NCBI RefSeq assembly: GCF_000515255.1 | Contig: NZ_KI911559.1 | Span: 4,033,347-4,097,346, forward strand | Direction of reading: 5' to 3' | Source: Rhodovibrio salinarum DSM 9154 | GTDB lineage: Bacteria > Pseudomonadota > Alphaproteobacteria > Kiloniellales > Rhodovibrionaceae | Length of the DNA: 64,000 bases | In this document: piece after piece, positions 27,809 through 36,714 of the stretch | Numbering within the stretch: position 1 is the stretch's first letter | How the letters are laid out: each line of letters opens with the position of its first letter | Position numbers and translations under genes: made by a program | The notes under the pieces: generated by a model | The model's input: the letters and a program-made list of their open reading frames with translations, nothing else | What the model was told of the DNA's origin: nothing | Databases searched by the model: none

Positions 27809-28057
27809 CTAATGCTGGCGCGGCTGTACGTGGAACGCCTCAATCTCGCTTTCACCCAATGCGCGTTGTGCCTCCAGCCGGTGCAGACCTTCGACCAACA
27901 CCCAGCGGGCCTTGTCGGCGCGGACCATGATCGGAGTCTTCATACCGTCCTGCAGGATTTCCTCTGCCAGAGCCTCGATCCGGGCGTCGTCGAGCGTTTT
28001 GCGCCGCTTGGCCGGAACATAGACGTCGGCAATCGGAACGCGGATGGTCCGCTGCAT
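27809..28057 (-). CDS. Small stand-alone ParB N-terminal-domain protein
   Basis: The 82-residue protein is little more than a ParB/sulfiredoxin fold: RIEALAEEILQDGMKTPIMVR followed by VLVEGLHRLEAQRALG matches the ParB box and the 'v-eG-hRl-A' core. No HTH or dimer domain follows, so it is not a partition protein. The ATG at 28057 has a GTGAGG ribosome site and starts just before the fold; the frame stays open to 28261. Similar short proteins (IbrB-like) are known, with ill-defined roles. It lies about 120 bp upstream of lptF on the same strand. Confidence 0.75.
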   Translation of the reverse strand: MQRTIRVPIADVYVPAKRRKTLDDARIEALAEEILQDGMKTPIMVRADKARWVLVEGLHRLEAQRALGESEIEAFHVQPRQH

Positions 28058-28453
28058 GAGCCTCACTCTCTTCTCTGCCACACGCCGCCGGGCGCTTCCT
28101 CGTGGATCACTGTGCGGTGGAAAGACCATCCCGTCCAGCATCAGCCCGCCTAACGTGTACAAACGGGCGGGACGACACGCGGGCGCACCAGACCAATAAG
28201 GCGCGTCACACAATGGCCACAGCAGATCCCACGCCTTTGCGCCAGACACCAAATCCCGCAAAGCCAGGATAACCGCGCCTAAGAACGCCTGAGAGCCGCT
28301 GTGGAAAACCTGGTTTCCAGTTAAGTGTTAACAGATTTTGTTAACCAAGCCTCCCCTAGTCTGGCGTTGCTCATACCGGAGGCCTACCCCGGGCGAGGCA
28401 TCCACCGGGCGGTTCGGACCGCCTGTCACAGCAGAGACCTTTGGAGATCCCCT
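28058..28453. promoter_or_regulatory. Divergent upstream region of the type I secretion operon
   Basis: About 400 bp separate the small ParB-like gene (minus) from the secretion operon (plus). The part at 28300-28350 is AT-rich and contains two GTTAAC palindromes with 13-bp periodicity (28327-28332, 28340-28345), a further half site GTTAAG at 28320, and an inverted repeat GGAAAACC/GGTTTCC just upstream. These look like operator elements for the ABC transporter operon. No certain -35/-10 pair was chosen. Confidence 0.45.
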
Positions 28454-30304
28454 GTGTCCCAGTTAGCAGCCGGTCCCCGGAAACGGTCGGAGCAGCTGAC
28501 CGCCGCGTTTGCCAGCGTGCGCGGCACTTTTGTGGCTACCGGCGTATTCAGCTTTTTTATCAATTTGCTGATGTTCGTCGGGCCGCTCTACATGCTGCAG
28601 GTCTACGACCGCGTGCTGACCAGCCGCAACGAGATGACGCTGATCATGCTCACCATGATCGCGCTCGGGATGCTGGCGGTGTTCGGCGCCCTGGAACTGA
28701 TGCGCTCGCGCATCCTGGTGCGAATCGGCGGCAAGCTTGACCGAACGCTGAAGGACAAGGTGTTCGACAGCGTGTTCGCCAACACCCGCAGCGGCGAGGG
28801 TGGATCGGCGCAGGCGCTGCGCGATCTCGACAGCCTACGCGAATTCCTGACCGGTGCGGGGCTGATCGCCTTCTTCGACGCCCCTTGGGTGCCATTGTTC
28901 CTGGCCGTGGTCTTCCTGTTCCACCCGCTGTTGGGTCTGGTCGCCCTGACCGGTGCGCTGGTCATCCTGGGGCTCGCACTTGCGAACGAGCTGGTCACGC
29001 GCAAACCCCTGTCGGAATCCTACAAGGCGGGTCACGCCGCCAACGGGTTCGTTCAGACCAGTCTGCGCAACGCCGAAGCCGTGCACGCGATGGGCATGCA
29101 ACCCGGTATCTTGTCGCGCTGGTCGCACCAACACGCGCACGCGATCGGCGAGCAGGCGCGAGCAAGCGACCGCGGCGGCCTGATCATCTCAAGCTCCAAG
29201 ACCGTTCGTATGGTCCTGCAGGTGGCGATGCTCGCGGTTGGCGCCTCGCTCGCGATCGCGGGGACGATCACCCCCGGCACGATGATTGCCGCGTCGATCA
29301 TCATGGGTCGTGCGCTCGCGCCCGTGGAGCAAGCGGTCGGCCAATGGCGCGGCTTCGTCAACGCTCGCACTGCCTACCGCCGCCTCAACGACGCGCTGCT
29401 GGCGCGCGACGAGGTGCGTAAGCCGATGCCTCTACCCGCCCCGCAGGGAGAGGTCACGGTGGAAAAGCTCGCGGTGGTCCCGCCGGGTAGCCGGACTCCG
29501 GCGCTCAAGGGGGTCAATTTCCACCTGCGCCGGGGCGAGGCGATGGGCATGATCGGCGCCTCCGGCGCCGGCAAGTCCAGCCTGGCGCGCGCCCTGATGG
29601 GCGTCTGGCCGGCCGCGGATGGCGCGGTACGTCTGGATGCCGCCAACATCAACGACTGGGACCCGGAACGGCTCGGCGACTACATCGGCTACCTGCCACA
29701 GGACGTTGAGCTGTTCGACGCCAGCGTGGCCGAGAACATCGCCCGGCTGGGCGAAGTCGACCCCGAAGCAGTGGTACGCGCGGCCAAGCTGGCCGGGGTG
29801 CACGAGATGATCCTGCACCTGCCCGATGGCTACGACACCCAGATCGGTGCTGGCGGACATGCGCTCTCCGGCGGTCAGCGCCAGCGCGTGGCCCTGGCGC
29901 GCGCGGTTTACGGCGACGCGCGCGTAATCCTGCTGGACGAGCCGAACGCCTACCTCGATGCCGAGGGCGAGGCCGCCCTGGCAGAGGCAATCGCGCAGCT
30001 CAAGGCGCAGGGGCGCACGGTCGTGGTGATCACGCACCGGCTACAGATTCTGGCGTCGGTCGACAGCGTCCTCGCCTTGTCGCAGGGCCAGGTGAAGACC
30101 TTCGGCCCGCGCGACGAGGTCCTGGCTGCCTATAAACGACCAGCCGTGGTCGCCGGACAGCACAAGGCACCCGCGCAAGAGCCAGCCGCAAGCCCGGCCC
30201 AGCCCGAGGCCGCTGCGGCAAGCGGCAGCGGTGCCGATACCACCGTGGCCGCCTCCACGGCAGCCAAGAACCAGTCCGCGTCCGTTCAGCGAATCAAAAG
30301 GTAA
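28454..30304 (+). CDS. Type I secretion permease/ATPase (PrtD/HlyB-type ABC exporter)
   Basis: The protein (616 residues from the GTG at 28454, ribosome site GGAG) fuses a six-helix ABC exporter membrane domain to a nucleotide-binding domain. Visible motifs are Walker A GASGAGKSSLARAL, signature LSGGQRQRVALARA, Walker B VILLDEPNAYLD and the H-loop VITHRLQ. There is no N-terminal C39 peptidase domain, as expected for PrtD-type exporters of RTX proteins. A Pro/Ala/Gln-rich tail extends the C-terminus. The HlyD adaptor follows after 5 bp. The outer-membrane TolC partner is not in the window. The giant RTX protein at 60215-64000 is a candidate substrate. Confidence 0.94.
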   Translation: MSQLAAGPRKRSEQLTAAFASVRGTFVATGVFSFFINLLMFVGPLYMLQVYDRVLTSRNEMTLIMLTMIALGMLAVFGALELMRSRILVRIGGKLDRTLKDKVFDSVFANTRSGEGGSAQALRDLDSLREFLTGAGLIAFFDAPWVPLFLAVVFLFHPLLGLVALTGALVILGLALANELVTRKPLSESYKAGHAANGFVQTSLRNAEAVHAMGMQPGILSRWSHQHAHAIGEQARASDRGGLIISSSKTVRMVLQVAMLAVGASLAIAGTITPGTMIAASIIMGRALAPVEQAVGQWRGFVNARTAYRRLNDALLARDEVRKPMPLPAPQGEVTVEKLAVVPPGSRTPALKGVNFHLRRGEAMGMIGASGAGKSSLARALMGVWPAADGAVRLDAANINDWDPERLGDYIGYLPQDVELFDASVAENIARLGEVDPEAVVRAAKLAGVHEMILHLPDGYDTQIGAGGHALSGGQRQRVALARAVYGDARVILLDEPNAYLDAEGEAALAEAIAQLKAQGRTVVVITHRLQILASVDSVLALSQGQVKTFGPRDEVLAAYKRPAVVAGQHKAPAQEPAASPAQPEAAAASGSGADTTVAASTAAKNQSASVQRIKR

Positions 30305-30309
30305 GCATC

Positions 30310-31677
30310 GTGTCCCGCATTCAAGCCAATCCGACCCCGGAATCCGAGACCGATCGTCCGAAGCCTTACCAGCCATCGGACGCGGGCAAGTTTGTCGCGA
30401 TCGGCGCGATCGTCGTGGCGATCGCGTTCGGCGCGTTCGGCACCTGGGCAGCGACCGCCCCGCTCGACAGCGCGGCCGTCGCGCCCGGCACGGTGATGGT
30501 GGAAAGCAACCGCAAGCTGGTCCAGCACCCGGACGGTGGCGTGGTGAAACGCATCGCCGTTAAGGAAGGGGACATGGTGCGCCGCGACGATGTCCTTCTG
30601 GAACTCGACACCACCGAATCGCGCGCCCGCTTCGATGCGGTCCGTCAGAACTTGATGGCCGCGCTGCTGCGCAAGGCCAGGCTGCAGGCCGAGCGCACGG
30701 GCGCAGAGGAAATGCAACTACCCGATGAGCTCCAGAATCCCGCCAACGCCGAACACGCCCGTGAGATCGAAGCCGCGCTCGCCGCCGAACGCGCACAGTT
30801 CGCTGAACGCCGCCGGTCCCTTGACGGCAAGGTGGCGATCCACCGGGAGAAGATCACCCAGCTCAAGGACCGGATCGCCGGTGTGCAGGCCGAGAAGGAG
30901 AGCGCCGAGCAGCAGATGCAGATCATGCGCAACGAACTCGTCGGCCTGCGCGAACTGCATGAGAAGGGCTACTATCCACGCACGAACATCCTGAAGATGG
31001 AACGTCAACTGGCCCAGCTGGGCGGCAAGTCTGGTTCGGCTGAAGCCACGATCGCCGAGGCGCGCACCCAGATCGGCGAGGCGCGCCTGCAGATCGAACA
31101 AGTCCGCCAGCAGTTCTCCGAGCAGGTCTCCAATGACCTGACGGAGGTCCGCAACAAGATCGCCGAACTGCGCCAGCGCTTCGTCATGGCGGCGCACAAG
31201 CTGTCCGTTTCCAAGGTGCGCGCGCCGCAGGACGGGGTCGTGCAGAACCTGAACGTGCACACCGTCGGAGGCGTAATCCAGCCGGGTAAGGAGATCATGG
31301 AGATCATCCCGACCGACGACCGCCTGGTGCTGCAGGTCGAGGTCAAACCGACCGACATCGACGTGGTCGCCGAGGGCCAAGATGCCGAGGTGCGCCTGAC
31401 CGCCTTTTCCGGGCGGACGACCCCCAGCCTGATCGGGCGTGTCACCCGCCTCTCCGCCGACCGGATCACACGCGCGCAGGGGCAAGGCATGCCGCCGCGC
31501 TCGTTCTATCAGGCCCGGGTCGAGATCCCGCCGCAAGAACTGGACAAGCTCGACGACCAGAAGCTGCAGGCCGGCATGCCGGCGGACGTGCTGATCAAGA
31601 CCGGCGAGCAGACCCTGCTGGCCTATCTCGCCCGGCCGATCACCGATGCCATGTCGACGGGCCTGATCGAGCAGTAG
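30310..31677 (+). CDS. HlyD/PrtE-family type I secretion adaptor
   Basis: This 455-residue membrane-fusion protein has one N-terminal membrane helix (about residues 27-50: FVAIGAIVVAIAFGAFGTW). A lipoyl/barrel-sandwich half follows (PDGGVVKRIAVKEGDMVRRD), then a long periplasmic coiled coil at about residues 110-290. A second lipoyl half (VRAPQDGVVQNLNVHTVGGV) and a beta-barrel ending in KTGEQTLLAYLARPI complete it. It links the inner-membrane ABC exporter to a TolC-like channel. The GTG start at 30310 follows the exporter stop by 5 bp, so both are in one operon. Confidence 0.94.
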   Translation: MSRIQANPTPESETDRPKPYQPSDAGKFVAIGAIVVAIAFGAFGTWAATAPLDSAAVAPGTVMVESNRKLVQHPDGGVVKRIAVKEGDMVRRDDVLLELDTTESRARFDAVRQNLMAALLRKARLQAERTGAEEMQLPDELQNPANAEHAREIEAALAAERAQFAERRRSLDGKVAIHREKITQLKDRIAGVQAEKESAEQQMQIMRNELVGLRELHEKGYYPRTNILKMERQLAQLGGKSGSAEATIAEARTQIGEARLQIEQVRQQFSEQVSNDLTEVRNKIAELRQRFVMAAHKLSVSKVRAPQDGVVQNLNVHTVGGVIQPGKEIMEIIPTDDRLVLQVEVKPTDIDVVAEGQDAEVRLTAFSGRTTPSLIGRVTRLSADRITRAQGQGMPPRSFYQARVEIPPQELDKLDDQKLQAGMPADVLIKTGEQTLLAYLARPITDAMSTGLIEQ

Positions 31678-31881
31678 CGGGGCGGCGGGACCATCGTGCC
31701 ATTGGGGCTAGCTCGAATGGCCGGTTCGCGCTGGACGACGGCGGGGGGATAAACTACCCCGTCCTGCAGGAACCTGCATATCCGCCACAGCCTCCTGGAA
31801 GTCCAGCATGCCCGTCCCGCCTGTGAACCGGCATCCGGCCCCCCGCGCCATCTTGCAACCCGCGACCGGAGACCAGCAGCC

Positions 31882-32865
31882 ATGACGGTGCTCGTCACCG
31901 GCGCGGCCGGGTTCATCGGCTCGCACGTCGCCGCCGCGCTGCTGGACCGCGGCGAGCGGGTCGTCGGGCTGGACAACCTGAACGACTATTACGATCCAGC
32001 GCTCAAACGCGCCCGGCTGGAGCGCCTGCAGGCCCGCGACGGGTTCGCCTTTCACAAGGCGGACGCACACGTCCCCGAAGCGGTTAACGAGGTGGTTGAC
32101 CGCTATCCGGATATGGACCGGATGATCCACCTCGCCGCCCAAGCGGGGGTGCGCTACTCGCTGGAAAACCCGTGGGCGTACATCGACGCCAACGTTCACT
32201 CCCAGGTCACGGTGATGGAGGCCGCCCGGCGCCTGCCCAACCTGCGCCACCTGGTCTACGCCTCCTCGTCCAGTGTCTATGGCGGCAATACCAAGCTACC
32301 GTTCTCGGTCGACGATCCGGTCAACCAGCCGGTGTCGACCTACGCCGCCAGCAAGCGGTCGGCCGAGCTGCTGTCGGAGAGTTACGCCCACCTCTACCGC
32401 TTGCCGATGACCGGCCTGCGCTTCTTCACCGTTTACGGCCCATGGGGCCGACCGGACATGGCGGCCTATCTGTTCGTCAAAGCGATGTTCGAGGATCGGC
32501 CGATCCAGGTGTTCAACGCCGGCCAGATGAAGCGCGACTTCACCTATATCGACGACATCGTCGCCGGCGTTCTGGGCGCGCTGGACAGCCCACCCGAGGA
32601 CCCGGGCGCGCCGGCGCGCCCGCATCGGCTGTACAACCTGGGCAACCACCGCTCGGAAGACCTACGGCACTTCATCGAAGTCCTAGAGCAGGCTGTGGGC
32701 AAGACGGCGCAGAAAGAGATGCGCGAGATGCAGCCGGGCGACGTGCCAGCCACTTACGCCGACATCGACGCCTCGATCCGCGATCTCGGTTTCCAGCCCA
32801 AAACGACCATCGAAGAGGGCTTGCCCAAGTTCGTGGAGTGGTTCCGGGAGTATCATGGGGTCTAG
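31882..32865 (+). CDS. UDP-glucuronate 4-epimerase-like NAD-dependent epimerase
   Basis: The 327-residue extended SDR enzyme begins VLVTGAAGFIGSHVAAALL and continues VVGLDNLNDYYDPALKRARL, the hallmark of UDP-glucuronate epimerases (LspL/CapI type). The catalytic SSSSVYG serine and Y-x-x-x-K in STYAASKRSAELL are present. It would supply UDP-galacturonate to the surface polysaccharide. The next intact gene on this strand is a UDP-sugar dehydrogenase, but a lower-GC insert separates the two. Confidence 0.92.
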   Translation: MTVLVTGAAGFIGSHVAAALLDRGERVVGLDNLNDYYDPALKRARLERLQARDGFAFHKADAHVPEAVNEVVDRYPDMDRMIHLAAQAGVRYSLENPWAYIDANVHSQVTVMEAARRLPNLRHLVYASSSSVYGGNTKLPFSVDDPVNQPVSTYAASKRSAELLSESYAHLYRLPMTGLRFFTVYGPWGRPDMAAYLFVKAMFEDRPIQVFNAGQMKRDFTYIDDIVAGVLGALDSPPEDPGAPARPHRLYNLGNHRSEDLRHFIEVLEQAVGKTAQKEMREMQPGDVPATYADIDASIRDLGFQPKTTIEEGLPKFVEWFREYHGV

Positions 32866-33745
32866 CCAAGAACCCGCAAGGCTCCGCGACTTAGGTAGCC
32901 CAAAAGACAGCTGAATACCTGTGTTTCAGTTCAAAACAATTCGACAAATACCATTAATATATAAGTGATATTCGGACAATTTCATCCCGGATGAATGACC
33001 TATGATCGATAATGATCCGGCAACCGGGAAAAACTGAATACCTCTATAGACACCAGCCATTCTCATTTCATAGTAAATGCGACATTTCGTTGCTGAATAT
33101 GGTATATTAACTGGTATTGCCGCCTTAGAAGGGAGAAAGAAGGGGGATAGAGTGCGCAAGAAGACCTTTACGCTGTATTTAGCAAAAGAAGACACTGGCG
33201 ACTTCAATGCCCTCTTGTCTGAAGGGGCTTTAGAGCGATTGAACGAACCTTCAACCCGTGTCGTTGAGGTGGATGAATTCGGTGATGGCGCCAAGGTATT
33301 CGTGTTCACCGGAAGCGAGCACGAACCACGTTGGCTTACTGAACTCCGCAACGAATTCGGAATCGCTCAACCAATTCAAACTAAATCTACGTGTGCTCTA
33401 GTCATTTTCCGCACGGCGGAGAGAACATTTGCCGCAACGTTTGGTCATGGCTGGATGTACCTCAAAGAGGAGAATCTGGAGGGGGATTTTGGCCTTAGAG
33501 TTGCCTTAAACGCGTTGGACGAAAGCAAGTTAAAGCGGTTAGAAAGAGCCAATCTAGGTGACGCGTTGCGCGGCGTCGCACTCTCCCCATTTCAGAGAAA
33601 CTTTAGCTCTTTTGGTCTAGATGATGCTTTAGACCTCGTTCGGAAAGTAAGCGGCAACACCCGGGACGAGGCATCAGCTGAAGCGGTCACCGGCTCTCGA
33701 TCGTTGAAGGTTTCCGGCGAGTTTGAAATCTCGAATCTTCCAGAA

Positions 33746-33750
33746 TTAGC
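33746..33750. repeat. 5-bp target-site duplication of IS copy B (partner 35400-35404)
   Basis: TTAGC lies on both sides of the element and only once in the reconstructed gene. It resembles the reverse complement of the copy A target (GTTAG), hinting at a preference for a TTAG/CTAA core. Confidence 0.88.
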
Positions 33751-35399
33751 CCGGATCTCTCACGAAGGAAGGTGCATCGGGGTCTGAAATCGGCGAAAGT
33801 GTAAGCGCCAACAGACACTTAACCCGATCTCAGCGGAGCCCCCGATGCCGACACAGTGTAACCCGGACTCTATGCTTTTCGCACGCCTCGATCGCCGCGA
33901 GTTGGTGGCGGATTTTGGCGGTGGGGCGATCACCTCGGACGCCGGCGCGCTGCTGCTGGGCGCGACCGACAAGGCGATCAACCTGGTTGACCGGTTCGCC
34001 GCCTGCTTCACGGATGGCCGGACAGCAGGTCGCGTCGTTCATGATGTCCGCACCCTGGTCGGCCAGCGCGTGTTCGGCATCGCGCTCGGCTACGAGGATC
34101 TGAACGATCACGACGACCTGCGCCGTGACCCGGTGCTCGGGCCCGTTCTCGGCAGGCTGGAGGCGCGCCGGGCCCGCTGCGCGCCGCTGGCCGGCAAAAG
34201 CACGCTGAACCGGCTGGAGCACGCCCCGGTCGACGGCGACCGGTACCGCAAGATCGCCCACGATCCGGACGCGATCGAACACCTGTTCGTCGATCTCTTC
34301 CTGGACGCGCACGCCAAGCCTCCGGCACGCATCACGCTCGACCTGGACGCCACGGACGACCCGATCCACGGCCGCCAGGAAGGACGGTTCTTTCACGGCT
34401 ACTACGACTGTTACTGCTACCTGCCGCTCTACGTGTTCTGCGGCGAGCACCTCATAGCGGCGAAGCTGCGCCGGTCCAACATCGACGCCAGCGCGGGTTC
34501 GGTCGAGGAGATGTCGCGTATCGTCAGCCGCATCCGCCAGCGCTGGCCTAAGGTCAAGATCCTGCTGCGCGGTGACAGCGGGTTTACGCGCGAGGCGCTG
34601 ATGGCGTGGTGCGAAACAAACAAGGTCGACTTCCTGTTCGGTCTCGCACGCAACGCCAGGCTGGTCGACCAGATCCACATCGATCTGGCCTGGGCCGAGG
34701 ATGAGGCGGAGCGGACCGGTAAGCCGGCCCGCCGGTTTGCCGACTTCCGCTGGACCACGCTGAACAGCTGGACCCGGCGCCGGCGAGTGGTAGCCAAGGC
34801 CGAGTGGATGCCGAACCGCGACGAGAACGGCGCCAACCCGCGGTTCGTCGTGACGTCCCTGCCGGCGAAAGAGGTCGATGCCCGGACGCTCTACGAGCGG
34901 GTCTACTGTGCGCGCGGCGAGATGGAGAACCGGATCAAGGAATGTCAGCTGGATATGTTCGCCGACCGCACCAGCGCGGCGACCATGAAGGCCAACCAGC
35001 TCCGCCTATGGTTCGCGTCGATCGCCTACGTCCTGCTCGCGGCCCTGCGCCGGATCGCACTCGCGCACACCCAGCTGGAGAAGGCGACCTGCGGGTCGCT
35101 GCGCCTGAAGCTCATGAAGATCGGCGCGCAGGTAACGGTCACCGTTCGTCGCATCCGCGTCGCCATGGCCTCCGCCTGCCCCTATGCTGAGGAGTTCGCC
35201 CTGGCGCACGCCCGATTGTGCCGTTGATCCGCGCGACCCGCGCTACCGTCACCCGCCAATCAACAACGCTGGACCCGAACTGACCTGGTAGCGCCCACGC
35301 GGCGCAAGGATCAGGCATGCCTGCGTCGCTCTGGATCACACAGCAACCGTCGACTGCACCCCACGACGACGGCTCAGAAGCCCTGGTGAGAAAAGCGGG
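33751..35399 (+). mobile_element. IS1380-family insertion sequence, copy B (1649 bp)
   Basis: It has the same ends (CCGGATCTCTCACG ... TGAGAAAAGCGGG), length and orientation as copy A at 18016-19664, with its own 5-bp target duplication TTAGC. The apparent identity of the two copies indicates recent transposition. Confidence 0.93.
33845..35227 (+). CDS. IS1380-family DDE transposase (copy B)
   Basis: The 460-residue product is identical to that of copy A, with the same DDE residues (DLDATDD, RGDSGF, GEMENRIKE). It appears intact. A short antisense shadow frame covers the gene but has no support of its own. Confidence 0.95.
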   Translation: MPTQCNPDSMLFARLDRRELVADFGGGAITSDAGALLLGATDKAINLVDRFAACFTDGRTAGRVVHDVRTLVGQRVFGIALGYEDLNDHDDLRRDPVLGPVLGRLEARRARCAPLAGKSTLNRLEHAPVDGDRYRKIAHDPDAIEHLFVDLFLDAHAKPPARITLDLDATDDPIHGRQEGRFFHGYYDCYCYLPLYVFCGEHLIAAKLRRSNIDASAGSVEEMSRIVSRIRQRWPKVKILLRGDSGFTREALMAWCETNKVDFLFGLARNARLVDQIHIDLAWAEDEAERTGKPARRFADFRWTTLNSWTRRRRVVAKAEWMPNRDENGANPRFVVTSLPAKEVDARTLYERVYCARGEMENRIKECQLDMFADRTSAATMKANQLRLWFASIAYVLLAALRRIALAHTQLEKATCGSLRLKLMKIGAQVTVTVRRIRVAMASACPYAEEFALAHARLCR

Positions 35400-36714
35400 T
35401 TAGCCTCGGAGGCCTTGGAATTTTTTCACTCTAATTACTACCAAAGCACGAATTTTCGTATTATTGACGTCGTGACGCCGATCGCCGATCGCCGGAAAGT
35501 TGATTTTCTTGATGGACTTGCAGCAGAACGCATACGAAATGGTCATGCCGACTTCGAGTTAGGGCTTCCTGCGAGCTACGAGGACGAAGGGGTCGCCTAT
35601 GCATTCTGCGGGCCTGGCCTGCGCGGTCGACACCCAGACCTTCTCCTTAGTCATTACACGGCGGCAATGGGCGAGCAACTACCGACCCTGGACGCACAAA
35701 AGTTAAAGAGCCACAAAGTTGTGGCAATCTACGAAGACGGTGCACGGCCAAAGCAACGATGGGCAATTCGAACGGCTTTGGTTGGATCTATTATCTACGA
35801 CGGCGACCTGTACGCGATCAACGAGGGCGAATGGTATCAGGTCGATGAGGCTTATAAGCAATCTATTGAGGATTCTTTTTGGGCCCTTAAGAGCGAGTGG
35901 GAGGGCGAGCCGCCACCACCGTTACGGAAGATTTACGATGAAGGTGGAAGGAACGGGAAGTACCAGAACGAAGCACTGTATAATCAGGAACTCGCGGAAC
36001 AGTATGGCTACATCCTACTCGATCAGAAAGAAGTTAGAATAGAGGATGTTCAGCGGTCCGGTTTCGAGCCGTGTGATCTGCTCGACATCGAAGGAAAGAG
36101 ATTTATTCATGTAAAGAAAAGCTCTCGCCGCTCCTCAATTCTAAGCCACTTTTTCAAACAGGGCGCTAACTCTGCACAACAGTTTCGACGATTCCCGTCA
36201 GCAATGACATCCCTTGAGGCTCTCGTGCGGAGAACAGCGGGGAATAATGCGGCGGACAGGTTAATCGAAGCACACAATGATGATCATCGAAACTGGAGCG
36301 TCGAATTTTGGATCGCAGATAATCCACGCGCTACCGGAGAGTTCAACATCCCCTTCTTCAGCAAGATTTCGCTCCGGGATGAAGCCAGCAGCCTAGAGGC
36401 TATGGAATACCAAGTGACCGTCCGGTTCATATGCTTGGATACCCGCATCATATGAGAGCACGATACGTCCTTGAGGCACCGGCAGTGAAGGTTGCCCGTG
36501 GTACACTGACCGGCAGTGCTACCAGGAAAAGGTAGGTGTCTGCGCGAGTCCTCTCCGTCTACAGGGTGCAATTATGAATGAAAGGCACCCCAACCGATAT
36601 CCTCCGGACGCGCCCGCATCTGCTCCTTTCGCGCCATCCGCCCGCTGGCCAGTACAGCTAGAGTGACCCTCCCGACTATATTCAATGCCAACTCCGCGAG
36701 GCGAAGGAACCGCG

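Larger units (their letters stand above)
33152..36455 (+). pseudogene. TIGR04141/DUF6119-type sporadic protein, split by an IS1380-family element
   Basis: The N-terminal half (33152-33750) begins VRKKTFTLYLAKEDTGDFN and contains RTAERTFAATFGHGWMYL, features of the sporadically distributed TIGR04141 (DUF6119) family. The C-terminal half runs from 35405 to 36455. Removing 33751-35404 joins NLPELA to SEALEFFHSNYY in frame and yields 549 residues, close to the size I recall for the family. The GTG at 33152 has a strong GGGAG/AGGGGG ribosome site. The surrounding 32866-36714 is visibly lower in GC and uses different codons than neighbouring sugar genes, so the gene was probably imported. Its function is unknown; genes of this kind are patchily distributed and often on accessory DNA. 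Confidence 0.82.
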
